From Takifugu bimaculatus (taxonomy: Eukaryota > Chordata > Actinopteri > Tetraodontiformes > Tetraodontidae): 64,000 nucleotides of DNA. The translations under genes and the position numbers were made by a program. The notes below the pieces were generated by a model. It made no database searches. It was not told where the DNA came from and saw nothing but the letters and a program-made list of their open reading frames with translations. Shown one piece after another: positions 1 through 13,460 of the stretch (position 1 is the first letter of the stretch; each line of letters begins with the position of its first letter). Location of the stretch: NCBI GenBank assembly GCA_004026145.2, contig CP034992.1:9162209-9226208 (forward strand), read 5' to 3'.

Positions 1-2035
1 GACTTCTTTGAGCAGCACTAATAGTTAGACTATAGTCGCTGCAATGCATAAAAACAAAGGTGTGAATACATCACGTCCTAACAAGGGTTTGGGGGGGACC
101 CTGGCTGAGGCGGTGAAGAACAGAAATGCGTGTTAAGTCTCTCCCACAGGCCGTTGTTTGCTGATACCAGAGAAAGCATGAGGAGAGTGGGGGCATGAGG
201 GCAGCACAGTCTGAATGACATGGCGTTGCTGCTTTGGCCACTGTTCACTGACCCACAAAATGCAGATCCAACCCCCAGCGTGAGCGGCTTTTATGTTGTC
301 ACTGCCTGGGTTGGGGGCGAATCTGGAATGCTCGACAGTGAGGGGCTGCCGCCTGCTCTCAGGCAGCAGGCGCGCTCTATAGGTGTCTAAAAAGAAGCCT
401 GTATTGTAACGAAATCATTTGCATATTTGTGTGACACAAAGGGTGTTAACCTTTGACACGCCAGAGAACTGGTCGACAACAGAAACCACTTCTCACAGTC
501 CAAGCATTACCACACTTGAAAATAACACCTTAGAATACCTCAATGTGCATAAAAAACGGAGAGAAGAAGTAAAGGACTGCTGGAGTGCTGCAGATGGAAT
601 CTTCCTTCAAGTGGCTGTTCACACAAGAAAGAATTTCAATCTGGAAGCACTGATATCTTTGTGGAAATCAAAAGCAGACTGTTTTCCCCCCCAAAATTTC
701 TAAAAAAAAATCATCTGAACAACAAATAAAAGATTTTAAAAATCAAAAATGGCATTGCAATATTTTACAAGAAGACATCTGTTTTGTTTTTCACGGCATT
801 AAAAAAATAGGCTTGTTTAAAGCAGAATCTTTTGTGAGGAAAGTAGTTAATTACTACGTGAAGGTCAGGAAGGCATAATTCAGCCCACACTTAACTTGTT
901 AATCCATTATTTCACCAACATCACTCATTCTCTCTCTTGTATGATTAATGTCCGTGTACGCTATATCGGACAAGACAATGCCTCTTCTCTTGATTTTTAG
1001 GGGTCTTTGTTAGGTTGAGCGGCTGTCACATGGAGGGGCTCTTCTACCCAAGTACATGCTGCTTCGCAGGAAAAAGACTTGACTCTGAAATTCCACCAGA
1101 CAAGCGTTGCTAGGTGATGCTTTTGTCACATGACATATTCATACCCAAATTGCTAGGTTCTTTATGAGGACTATCTGATTAGTAGTCATATATTCATACC
1201 AGACACCCCCCAACTACTTGACCCCTCCTTTACCAGTCGTGGGAAAGACAAGGCCAGGATGAGATGCAGAGGATTTAAGCAATCACTTGGAGGATGGTCA
1301 GAAAAGCTCATCCAACTTAAACACTCTTTCACTGTGAGAGGCTCCATCAGTCCATATTTACACAGTCTCGTTGTCACATATTGTTTCAAATACTTACAAA
1401 GTAAAGAAAAACCAAACCAAATAAGAGCTCAGAAATTAAATTATGACCTTTTAAGCAGAGGGGAAAAAAGAGGACTGCAGATGTTAATTACCCACAAATA
1501 GTGTGATGCATTAGTAAATTCCCTAAATTGATAGATGTCAGCTAAATACATACATACAAATGCAAACTTATGGTTTTGTTTTAGTACTTATCCTGTGAAA
1601 CATTACTTTTGATCAAACACTTTATACATAGTCCCAATATAAATAATCATTATTATTGATACTGCTACTACTATTACTACTAATAATAATAGATAATAGA
1701 AGTAATAATTCCTCGCTTAAAAACTCTTCAATGTAATGGGATCTGTATGTCTGTTGTACATATACATGACTCACAACTGGAGTTCACCTGGTCACAGAGT
1801 GATCAAAATACAATAATTACTTCATGTTTGTTTTTTTACTATCAATGCTTTTCTTTGTGTATCTTAAAAACGACCAATCTCCACTTTTAAACCAGGTGAA
1901 ACCAAATTGAGTTTATATGGATGAATGTAAAATATCGGGTACTTTACACTCAACACTGATGGTGCGGTTTCCGAAGTTCATCCATTCAATGAGAACAGGT
2001 TCAGTCAAACGTGCTAAGCCCCGCCCACTCCATTG
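1..2035. other. Intergenic sequence left of epha2
   Basis: No gene is supported here. The open frames are short, lack recognisable domains and are not flanked by convincing splice sites. The DNA is AT-rich with short A/T runs and a small TAA/TAT-rich patch near 1640-1700. It presumably holds upstream regulatory sequence of epha2 and possibly the 3' flank of an unseen neighbour. Confidence 0.6.
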
Positions 2036-2045
2036 CCATATATGG
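2036..2045 (+). promoter_or_regulatory. Perfect CArG box (SRF site) in the epha2 promoter region
   Basis: The sequence CCATATATGG fits the SRF consensus CC(A/T)6GG exactly. It lies about 165 bp upstream of the epha2 ATG. GC boxes flank it (CCCCGCCC near 2018, GGGGCGG near 2070), and a TEAD-like CATTCC follows at about 2056. Function is inferred from motif and position only. Confidence 0.5.
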
Positions 2046-2210
2046 GTCATTTCCACATTCCATAGCGCGCGGGGCGGAGGGATGACGCCACCTGTTTGTC
2101 AATGGTCAGAGAGCTCGTGCTCAGTAAGCCGGTGAAGTGAAGCCAGGACTGGAGGTGACGGAGGAAGAGAGCCGGGACACTTGTGGGATTTGAACCACCA
2201 CACTGATAAA

Positions 2211-5200
2211 ATGTGTGGAATCATGGCTCTCCGGCGACTCCTTTTACTTTTATTTATTTGCCAAGGGTTTTCCAGAAGTCAGTCCGAAGAACGTAAGTAC
2301 TTTTTAAACGCTTTGAAAGAAAGTACCGCACCTCGTGAGTCAGGAGGTTGGAATTTGATAGCCCGTCTTAAATCCTACTTGCACTTTCGTCGACTTAAAA
2401 TTGATTTCAGCCCGTTCACTTTTTAGGTCACTTGCAAGTATTACATGCTTATTTTTAAGAGGGCCGGAGCAAACTTTCTTCTTTTTTTTTGGCATTCAGG
2501 GCTTATTAGCGTCCAACTACACCTCTGTACATCTGTATGGCGTTTCCATGCGTCAGCTCTTCTTTTCAATTATCGCCCAGATTCATGAGTTTGCCTGGTC
2601 ACGGACATTAATCTTTCCAAGCCTTCCTCAGACATTACTTCTGTATCCGGGACCGGGAGGACACGGTCAACTAAGTCCTGAATCACACCGACACGCCTGA
2701 TTAAAGTGTCCAAAAGGACGACATGTCCACAAAATGTGCCTGACTCAGACAATAAAACTGCGTCACAGCTTCAAATTTATGTCAACATTCCTCCATTTCG
2801 ACAGGGTGTTCTGTTTATTTTTAAAAAAATGAGTTTTCCTGTGTTTAACTTTAATGTATTTATTTTCTAGAAATATTGCTGGATATGAGCGCTTCAGGAT
2901 CTGAGTTGGGATGGTTGACAACGGATGACGGAGTGAGTAGTCAAACCCCTTCATTAATGTATTAAACATAAGGGTTCAGGCTCAAAAACTCCGAAAGAGA
3001 GCGTAAAAAAAAGGGTCAGATGAAGTCCATGTGTTAAACATTTCTGGCTTTCTTCTTATTGAGTCTGCTGCAAATCTCTCTGGGATGGAGAGATTGAGCG
3101 ACAGCTTGGTGAGTTATGCTTCCTTAAAAACTGCTTGGATTCATTAAATTGTCATTGGTTCAACCTTCACGGAGATTTATATTGTAATAGTGTGAACGCA
3201 CCATCCCAAAATAAGGTTTTTATTGTGGAACGAAACCGTAAAGCAAATGTTTTTCATCGCGCTTTCTGAAATCAGACCTGATGGCACCAATATAATCTCT
3301 TCAAAAGGCAGAAAACGATTCCCTGGATGGGGAACTAACCCTCTATCTATAGTTCAGCCACTTTCCATCTAAAAAAAGCAACAGGTCATGATCACATCCG
3401 CTTTTTGCTCTATATTTCTCGTGTGGCCGCTCTCACGAATACATTTCTATTGTCATGGAAGGATATTCCTAAGAATGGAAACATTTCCAGCAGTTATTAC
3501 CTGTGTATATGGAAGTAGGGCAAATATTCCTACATGTTTCCAGGTTCTGTGGGAAGTAAGACAGTGGTGGTATTCTTATACCATCTAAATAGGAGCTCTT
3601 GCATTGTAGGAGGGGCCCTTTAAGCTTTCCGGTGGGCACTGCTTTCCTTGTTTATGGTCCTAAATGGTGCCTTCACAGTCTGCTTAGAAAGCTCACTTAA
3701 CCATCATCTATGTCTGCTGATGCCCTTCGGTGGTATAAGCTTGATTTTTGTGTGTCGCCTGTACCCCGTGTGTGAGTGAAAAGCCACACACGTTGCGAGC
3801 GCCCCACATGTCAGGACCAATAACTTTAATTTATAGAAAAACCCCCCAGCTTCGGCTCCTTTTGGTCGTTTTATGAGCTACTCGCGCAGCGTGACAGAAG
3901 CGGTGTCTCATCAGTAAAATTGGTTTTCGGCGTGAGTAAAGCTGCAGAAGCCTGTACTTAGTCCCTGAAGAAAAAGCCTTCCTCTTTCATTATTCTAGTG
4001 TGGTGACTCCGTGGCCCCCTAAACTAACCAGGCTCTTTTCTGTTCTTTTCCTCTATTCCACAGTGGGAGATAGTCCAGACGGTGGTGAACGGCACACTTT
4101 TTTATTCCTACAGTGTTTGTAACATAGACTCCCCGGAACAGGATAACTGGCTACGCACCACGTTCATCCAGCGGCGCCCGGGGATCTCGCGTGTGTCGGT
4201 GGAGCTCCGCTTTGTCGTGCGGGACTGCAACACTTTTGATGGTGCCTCTGTCGCCTGCAAAGAAACCTTCAACCTTTACATCTCGGAAGCAGACGCCGAC
4301 GTGGGCACCAACTTCCGTAAAGGCCAGTTCCGTAAAGTGGCCACCATCGCCTCCGATGAGGTCACACACGGCCGTGTTCTGAAGGTCAACGCAGAGACGA
4401 GGACCGTGGAGCCTCTGTCCAGGAGGGGCTTCTACCTGGCCTTCCAGGACATGGGCGCATGCGTTGCGCTGCTCTCCGCCAGAGTGTACTACAAAACCTG
4501 TCCGTCTACGGTGCAGAGCTTGGCGGCGTTCCCGGAGACAGTAGCAGATGCTCTCAAAGAAGTGGAAGGAGTCTGCGTGGAGAACGCCATCAGTCCAGCA
4601 ACCCCACGCAACTACTGCTCAGCTGATGGCGAGTGGGTGGTTCCCGTGGGCCAGTGCCAGTGTCTGGCTGGGTATGAAAGCACGGGGGACTCCTGCCAAG
4701 GTAAACACACGTGTCCCCATATGTTTGTGTTGTCGTGGAACGTTAATGTGTAGTAAACGGGCTGCGTTCGCCTGTTTTTTTGGTTTGCATCTTTCAAAAA
4801 GCACAGGTTGCTCCATGCCGTTGAGGAAAGTCTCTGGCAGCGGTTAATCTCTGCAACTGCGCCTTGATTTCACTGCCGTTCTGTCGGGGCTCCGTTCGGG
4901 CAGTCGGGCTGCCCCGCGTGCGCACATTTCAAGACGTTGCAGTATGTGCTGCTCTTGTGACAAACTCATTAGCACCCACACAAAACAACAAACATGCGGG
5001 GGTTTTGTCTGCCTGCTGTTGTGTGGAAGCTCTTGGTATTCCTGGGTGTGGTGCTTTCAACTGTCCGGAGGAAATGTGGGAGGAGAGATGCTACAGAAAG
5101 AAGAGGAAGGAGGGAGGAAGGGCACAGTATGGTGCAGGGATTTTTGAAAGGAATTCTTTCACCCTCACGTCATCTTCGGCTCAAGGGAGGACCGTGTGAA

Positions 5201-8200
5201 TGTGTCGGAGTGACTACCTGAGTGGCGTGTCTTCTGCTCACAAGTATTTGTTTTTCAGCGGTTGCTAACGTAACAAGAACCGCAGATTACAGGGATGGGG
5301 CGACACGCCTGTCGGAGGTTAGACTGAGTCAGGCCGCGGTTTCTGATCAGTCACCTTGACTGTTCATTCTCTGGAGAGGAATTCTGGAAATGAGGCCAAT
5401 CCTTGCAATAAAAATGAAACTGGTTTAACACGGTTGAATCAATCTAATCGGAGTAATTATCCTAAGATTGATAGTTATTTGCTCATTTTATGCTGCCACT
5501 AAGAGTTAAGTACAGTGCTGTAAAGACCATATCTTGTAGTGAGGTTGTAAAAATGAACACGTCAGTGAGGCGAAACTCAAGTCAGAGGAATGTTTGAGTG
5601 CTCAAGCTGGACTCTGACCCGAGCACCTGGAAGGGAAGTTGGCAGCGGAAGACGGGATGCATTTGTGATTGTGATTTCTCGAGTCTGGAGGATGACCCCG
5701 CCGGCCGAACTTTATGTTTTATTACAAAACACGATTCCAATCCTGGCGGTGGTTCCGTCTGCACCCCGTCAGTTTTAACAGCGCCAGGAGAAAGTGATCC
5801 CCTTCAAGGATCCAGGCCCGGAATGTGGATTCTGCTGAGCGGCCCGACTGTTGTGGGAAAAGGAAGTAAAATGAGCTGATGAGGAATGCTGACTGACACA
5901 AATAAGCAGGTTGTCCTTGGTCCGAGTCAGAGGGTGGGGAGCGACAGTTGGTGCATGAGGGTGGTTAGCTTCACGGCTGCTTAGTTAGGTGTGGAGTGTA
6001 ATTTAGTCAAGAGGATTAGTAGAGCAACAGGCCAGCTGTTAGCCAATGACTTGCCCCCCCCCCTATAGTCTTTCATCTAGTTGTTAAAATGCGCTACGGG
6101 CTCCTTAATCCACGTACCCTCTCGTAAGAACAATGGGCCGACACAAAGAGCTAAAATCAGATTTAATTAACAGATGCGGTGGCGTGGAACACGAGTCCTT
6201 TTCACGTGCGTTGTAGTCCAAAAGAATTAGGACGATTAAAGCTTGCTGGATTAGGTTCAGCATCAGATGATTGATTGGGCTGCAGAATCCTGACAAACTG
6301 GCCAAAGTTTCCGTGGAAAACGCTTGTCGTCATGCGCCGCGCACATGCCGACATTTACGAGCCGCGTTGCGAGCGGCGCACCGCGTTTCTGGCCCCGCTC
6401 CGTCCGATCCTTCAGACAATAGATGAATAGGGCTGGAGTTTCTGTGGTACGTGACAGAAGTCCTGCCGGCCCGGCTCAAGATGGAATGGGCGGGCCTCCT
6501 TTTCTTATTCGAAGAAAGACCCTGCTGCGCCCCCCCGCTCCTGCCCGGTGACACCCTGGGGAGAACTTCTGTTGGTGCTCCAGACCTTTGCCCCCACCGC
6601 CCCACCTCTTCAGCTCTACCCCCCACCCACCCATGCTCAGCCTGCTCCTTCTCCTCCACTGGGGTGATTCTTGAGGCGCAAAGGTCCTTCTGCCTTGGTG
6701 GCGAATGAATGCGACCAGCTCTTGAGTGGAGGGCAGGCGCGACCTCTTCTCACGGCCACCAACACTGGGGTCACATCAGAGGCTTCTCTTTGTGGAGAAA
6801 CCAGGGAGGAGAGATCCTCCCAAGACGTGTGTCCTTATCAACAGACACCAAGACTCTTGCTTTTCTTGTCTTGTTCAGCCGTGGATAGTGTCGTTTTTGA
6901 CTGGGGTTGGGGGGGTCAGCAGGAGGAAGTAGTAAGGGAGGAAATGCCATCATCTTTCTGTCCCAAGCTCATTGACCTCCAGCGTCCTGTGGAAGGCTGT
7001 TTGTCCGTTTGAGTTTGGCAGAAGTACGACCTGCCAGAGAATTTGAACTGTGTGTTCACGAGGAAAAGGATCAGATCACCTGATGGATTGAGAGCTGCGT
7101 TGCCTTCCGGCTGACACTGGCAGGAGGGCCTGAAATTCGCCCTCTGGGTGGAAAAGGCAAGTCGAGGCAGCTCGTCGGGGAAATCCCTTTTCATTCCTCT
7201 GCACACAAAGCCTCCGTTATTAGAAGTTAGTCACAACAAGCGCTTCCTGACAGGTGGACTCCAATGAGTCTTGATCTGTGATGTATTCTTCCTGCCTTTG
7301 TTTCACAGATAACCTAATATAAACCTTTAAAAAGGCTCTCTCTCTCTCTCTTTTCTCCCACACAGCTTGTAAACCTGGTTACTTCAAGCCCTCTATACAA
7401 AGCAAGTTCTGCCAGGTCTGTCCTGATAACACCAAACCCTCTGAGGCCGGATGCCACTGAATGCCAGTGTGAAGAAGGATTTTACCGCTCCCCATCAGAC
7501 CCTCCTACGTCCCCCTGCTCTGGTAATGGTCACTTGATTATTGAACATCTTTCTGTCTTACCAGACTGAGTAAATAAGCTAGACGTCCACTGCCGCCTGT
7601 CCTCCCACAGCTCCACCCAGCGCCCCTTGTGATCTGAGCTCCAGTGCCTTGTCAGCTGAGGGCAGGCTGCAGCTGTCGTGGAGCCCGCCGCTGGTGACCG
7701 GGGGACGCAGCGACCTCACATACAGCGTGGTGTGCGAGCACTGCAACGGGGGGCAGTGTGTCCCCTGTGGGGACAAGATCCGCTTCGAACCAGGCCCCGC
7801 CGGCTTGCAGGATACTCTGGTTGTGGTCACCGACCTGGACGCTCATCTCAACTACACGTTCACTGTGGAGGCTCACAGTGGTGTGTCCCAGTTCAGCACG
7901 GAGAAGGCCGCTGCAAGCCTCACCACAGCACTGGATTACACCGGTGAGTTGAGGAGACACAGGGCGATGCCTCAGATCTTCCTTTCCTTCTTTTCTCACA
8001 CATTTCATCCAGAATTCTTAGCCACTGAAAACCCTGGGGCTTACTCCTCACAGAGGAATTTGGTTTCACCCACTGAGTCCCCAGGGATTTGATCTCATCT
8101 CCCTGGGCTGTGATTAGTCACTGAACCTTATTTTCCTTTCCGTCTCTCACCAACACTCAGATCCCCCGAAGGTGACGTTTATCCATCTGGATGATCGCAG

Positions 8201-11022
8201 CGCCACCAGTCTGGCTCTCTCCTGGACTCTGTCTCGCAGACCTCCAGCCCACATCAATCACCGCTACGAGCTTATGTACCGCAGAAAAGTAAGCCAGCGC
8301 TTTATGCTGCTTTTGTTCTCGTCTCCTTCCCCACGGTTAACACCCAAGCTGCCTGGTTAAGATGAGCTGACTCATCCACTCTGGTCCCGCAGGACGATGA
8401 CGGCGAGCGTGATGTGACCACCTACACCGTTCTGATTTTGGAGAAGAATTCCGTCCAGATAGCGGACCTCACCCCAGACACTACCTATATTGTCAGGGTC
8501 CAGGTGCTGGGTTCAGAGGTCAACCCGGGCAGCCACAGCGTGGAGCACGAGTTCCAAACTTCACCATTAGGTACCAACATGATTTTCTATATATACTGTA
8601 TATATATATATACGCACTAAATGTGTGTGTTGCTAATCATTTTGTCCTCATTGCACAGCTGAGTCTCAGATCCAGAACAAATCTACGCTGGTGATGGGAG
8701 CCGTTTTTGGCATCATGGTGATTCTCTTGTCGTGGTGGCCGTCCTGCTGTTGCGTAGAAGGTTGGTAACAAGCTACGTTTTATCTCTAGACGCGCCAGGT
8801 GTGTGGTTATGCACCATGAAAGCAGACGTGGTCTGATGTGGTGGAGTGCCGGCTCGGGGAGGGGTCATCTGTAATGGTCAGCGTTTTTCTCTTCAGGAAA
8901 ATGAATCTTCGAGGCAGAGGGGGAGCAGAGGACCCGTACTTTTCACCAGGTTAAAAATCCTCATTCTCATCTGTGTTGCTTCCAGGTGAGGAGTGTCAGA
9001 AAAGATTCTCATGTTTTTGGTCCCACTTTAGATCAGCTCAAGCCTCTGAAGACCTACGTGGATCCTCACATGTACGAAGACCCCAATATTGCCATCCAGA
9101 AGTTTGTAACAGAAATTGACCCCAGTGCCATCAGCAAACAGAAGGTCATCGGTGTCGGTGAGTTCCTAAACGCCAACGGGCCCACCGGCCAGTGGACTCT
9201 CTTCTAATGTTTCACCAAATGCTCCACAGGAGAGTTCGGGGAAGTTTTTAGAGGAGTGATGAAGGCTCGCGGACGAGCGGAAGTGGACGTTGCTATTAAG
9301 ACTCTGAAACCGGGGTATTCGGAGAAACAGAGGCTGGATTTTTTGAGCGAGGCCAGCATCATGGGCCAGTTCTCCCACCCAAACATCATCCGACTGGAGG
9401 GAGTTGTCACTAAATGTGAGTCACTGCGCTCGGACAACAAAAGCCCAACTGCCTGCGTCACATCCTCACACTGAAAGACACTTTCCCTTTTGATTTTCAG
9501 TCAAGCACATCATGATCGTCACAGAATACATGGACAACTGGAGCCCTGGACACGTATCTGAAGGTAAACAGATTCACAGATCCCGTACAGTGAGGCGGAG
9601 CTAAAACAGGATAGCAGGATTTTGTTTATTTATTGATATTGATTCTGTTCAGGGACGTGATGGAGAGATTCCTCCCTATCAGCTCGTGGGGATGCTGCGC
9701 GGGATCGCTGCCGGCATGCAGTACCTCTCTGACATGAGCTACTGTGCACCGTGACCTGGCAGCCAGGAACATCCTGGTCAACAGCAACCTGGAGTGCAAA
9801 GTTTCTGATTTCGGTTTGTCGCGCGTGCTGGAGGATGACGACGAGGGCACCTACACAACCCGAGTGAGTCTGAGTCGCTCTGCACAGTAAAATTCTGATG
9901 TTCAGAGGTGGTTTTTCCTGTCTTAACTGTCCTGATTTGTTATCATTAATCTTCTCTGACAGGGAGGAAAGATCCCCATCCGTTGGACCGCCCCCGAGGC
10001 CATCGCCTACAGGAAGTTCACGTCAGCGAGCGATGTGTGGAGCTTCGGGATCGTGATGTGGGAGGTCATGGCATTTGGAGAACGGCCCTACTGGGACATG
10101 AGCAACCACGAGGTACGGATCAGATGATCCGCTATATTTTGTTTGGGATGGATTGTTTTGGGTAGCTGGTGCTGGAGCCTCCTGCTCCTCCTCCTTAGCG
10201 CCCTTTCAGATCCTCACTCCTCCTCTTCATCAGGTCATGAAGGCCATCAACGAGGCGTTCAGGCTCCCGGCTCCTATGGACTGTCCATCTGCCATCTACC
10301 AGCTCATGCTTCAGTGTTGGCAGCACGACCGGTCCAAGCGACCTCGCTTCTTGGACATCGTCAACTTTTTGGACAAGCTGCTTCGTAGTCCGGAGTCGTT
10401 GAAAACCATCGCCGACTTTGATCCGCGGTAGGACAACACACCAGGAGTCTGTTTCATGCGTTTCCCCTCCCGTGTACTGTGAAGCTCGACTAACCAGGCT
10501 GAACTTCGCTCCTCAGCGTTTCCATCCGCCTGCCCAGCACCAGCGGCTGCGACGGCACCGTGTTCCGGACGGTGCCCGAATGGCTGGAGTCCATCAGAAT
10601 GAGCCAGTACAGCGAGAGCTTCGCCCGCGCCGGGATCACCAGCATGGAGCAGGTGCTGGGCCTGAGGCATGAGTAAGTGCACACATGGCACCGGTGCAGC
10701 CCCGCCCCCGCCCCCCACGCTCAGCAGCGCGTCCCAGACTAAAGTCTTGAGCATTTGTTACTCAGTGTGTGGAGGCAGAAATGCTCTGGCCTCTGCTGCA
10801 CATTCCTCTCGTTCTTCCTTCCTGCAAATGTCTTTTAAATGAGAGCTTCATCATCAGTAGAGGAGTAATAGAACCAAGATCCATCCATTGAAACGATTTC
10901 TCTCCCCCCCCAGGGACATCAGGAACATCGGGGTGCGGCTGCCCGGTCACTTGAAGAGGATAGCCTACAGCATCCTGGGACTGAAGGATGAGACCAGCTC
11001 CCTCAGCGTGTTCGCGGTGTGA
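2211..11022 (+). CDS. epha2: Ephrin type-A receptor 2 (17 exons, four single-base frame breaks)
   Basis: Receptor tyrosine kinase for ephrin-A ligands at the plasma membrane, signalling in cell contact and tissue boundaries. Exons: 2211-2292, 2871-2932, 4064-4700, 7366-7522, 7611-7943, 8161-8288, 8393-8570, 8659-8760, 8897-8949, 9032-9157, 9230-9415, 9501-9563, 9653-9863, 9963-10112, 10234-10427, 10517-10672, 10914-11022. In order they encode a signal peptide, ephrin-binding domain, Cys-rich region, two fibronectin III domains, a transmembrane helix, a juxtamembrane segment (TYVDPHMYEDPN), a kinase (VAIKTLK, HRDLAARN, DFG) and a SAM domain ending in VFAV. The match to EphA2 is clear (YYKTCPS, GEWVVPVGQC). 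The frame is broken by an extra T at 7452, 9539 and 9743 and by a missing base near 8727. As written, the first break gives TGA at 7458-7460 after about 291 residues. All splice sites are GT/AG, but the donors of exons 8 (GTTGGT) and 9 (GTTAAA) are weak. It is either a recent pseudogene or affected by sequence errors. Confidence 0.9.
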
Positions 11023-11656
11023 TCCGAGCGGCCTTCCCAATCAACGTGCACTGACCGATCACGCCATTTCACCGGTGGACGAGGAGGACGGGGGAGCGCG
11101 AGACTGGGCCACGCTCAGGCTTTTTAGTCTTTTCTGTGGAGCGCCGTGGCGTGACTGAAGACGCCCTCCCCCGAGAAAGGACTGAGATCAAAAACACTTA
11201 TGTACTTTATCATGACAGAGGACACATTATTTATCTTTATATGAAATAGTGTAAATATTGAACATGAACCAGTTATGCAGTACAGGATATGGGGGGAAAT
11301 GGGCAAAATGGAAGACATTAAGAGAGTGCTTGGCTTTTTTTTCTAAGAGACTGCAATGTTTTCTGCTCTGTTTGAGCTTTTTCTTCCAAGCACTTCCAGT
11401 CTGCAGCCTTAAATCTCATTTTTAATCCTATATTTCTGTGATAACCGAGACCTCCTCTCAACTCCACTCAGGGTAACAAAAAAAAAAGAAAATCAAACAT
11501 TCTTTATATTTTCTCACGAGTCTCTGCATCATGTATGTTTACAGCTTGTCTTAAAACAGCTATTTTAATTTAATATTTATTTTTATTGTTAATGTATTGA
11601 TTTGTTACATGAAAAATAGCCTTTTTTCAGCTTTTTGCCATTTCTCTGTGTGTTTA

Positions 11657-11662
11657 AATAAA
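11657..11662 (+). promoter_or_regulatory. Poly(A) signal of epha2
   Basis: AATAAA about 635 nt past the epha2 stop codon, in an AT-rich 3' UTR. It is the first canonical hexamer downstream, so it is the likely cleavage signal. Confidence 0.6.
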
Positions 11663-11689
11663 CCCAGTATTTTCCTGTGACTGGATCAC

Positions 11690-13400
11690 GTACACACTCT
11701 CTGCAACAACTTTTTTTCCATACAGACCACGCTGAACTTTATTTTCTTCACCATTACCAGTAGATGAACTGGGGAAAATGTCAGGATTACACCTTTTGTT
11801 TAAAGTGCCAAACACATTTTACTGCTAGTTTTGCTCCTTTAACTCCCAATATTCACAAATCAGGGACACAAAACTTGTAACCATCTGCAGCCAGTTTTCA
11901 ACACTCAAATTAACTTTTTTTCAAAACAACAAAAGATTAAGTGTGGGTTACTGTCGTCATGGACTTTTGATTGATGGGTTTTCAATATTACACCTGATAA
12001 TAACAGGTTATTACTTCCCATTTCCACACCCCTTCACACACAAACAGAAGACTCATGCAACCGCACACAGGAGTGGCAACAGTGATTCAGACTAATATTT
12101 GCTTCCTGTGGCCCGTTCCAGTATGAATCACTCAGACATAAACCCTCCTAAGACTAAAAGTGTTATAGTGTATATAGTGAGGCTTTGATCAGCACTTGAA
12201 AGGCCTCACTGGATTAGAAAGATCTCTCGTGGTTCTGGAAACAGATCAGCACTGCAGCCCACGCGGAAATAAATGCCAAGGTGTTTTGGACAACAGAGAT
12301 CTTTTAAACTTTGGCTTTTGATCCACCCAATATTAGCATTAAAAAATTGAAAAGGTACGATTAGAGATCAAAGCCTGAAATCCAAATTTGTGTAAATGAA
12401 AGAAAAGGCTTTATAACAGGAAGAACTTAACAGAATTAACAGAACATGAAATCATGTGACATAAAAAGAATATTTTTGTGATTAAACCACGTGTATAGAC
12501 AAGTCCAGAACATCTGGATATAAACATCAGATGTATATTTTATGCTTAAACACTCATAATTACGGTACTGATGTACTTGTTTAACCTTAAATTATAGGGT
12601 AGTTGTCGCCATCTCGTGGAAAAGGAAAGGGATAACGTGGGTTGTTCAGGCTGCGTTGGAAAGATAACAATCCAAATATATAGATATATTACATTATATC
12701 ATGATATAGTATATTATCTAACGTATAGTGTAGAAAATATACTGGGTAGAAAGCACAAGAACCAGCTGTTATAACTTAATCTTTTCTTACCGTCAGGGAC
12801 ACAAGCAACAGCTTTTAAACCAGGTGTTTACGGTTACACCGTCATGAGGAACACCTGGACAGGGAGGAGATGAAAAGGAACGGGGAACATAGATCACACA
12901 CACAGTCATATTGGTTAAGTACATCTACAAAAGAACGCATGCTTAGGAATATATGCACAAAAGATAAAAACAGTCTTCTTCTTGACATGATAAAGGACCT
13001 CTTTGCCATGATAAACAATTATTACCCACCTACCCAATCTTGACGCTTTACAGAATAGGCAAACGGCCACTTACAAATCGTGTACTGCAATTAGAAACAA
13101 AGTACTGAGCATTCTATTACAATGCAACAACTATAATTAGAACCCCACCTGAACAGGTTCCAACACAGGTGGAGCAAACCCACAAAGCAGCACAGACAGC
13201 AGGTGCTCTCCCGGTCCAGTAGGTGGCGCCGCTAAAGTCGTTGTCTTCCGCCTTATAACAACGAAGAAGAAAACATGACGTCAGGCCACTGGCTGTAACT
13301 ATGGTGCTAGTTCGTAAACACTTGGACATTTCCATTTTTCTATGAAAATGTCGTATTTTTTCCTCACTAGAGTATTTTTGTTAATATAAGTTTCCTAGCG
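11690..13400. other. Intergenic sequence between epha2 and cplane2
   Basis: No gene seen. It includes an AT-rich, partly self-complementary stretch of TATA/ATAT steps at about 12670-12735. The right end should hold the cplane2 promoter; I see no clear TATA box there. Confidence 0.5.
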
Positions 13401-13460
13401 TTATAATATTTGGGTTTTCACCTAAGCAGCACGATTGGCATTAAAGCTAACGACGGCAAG

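Noticed and set aside
419..703. 94-codon frame left of epha2
   Set aside because: No family similarity, splice context or signal; AT-rich intergenic DNA.
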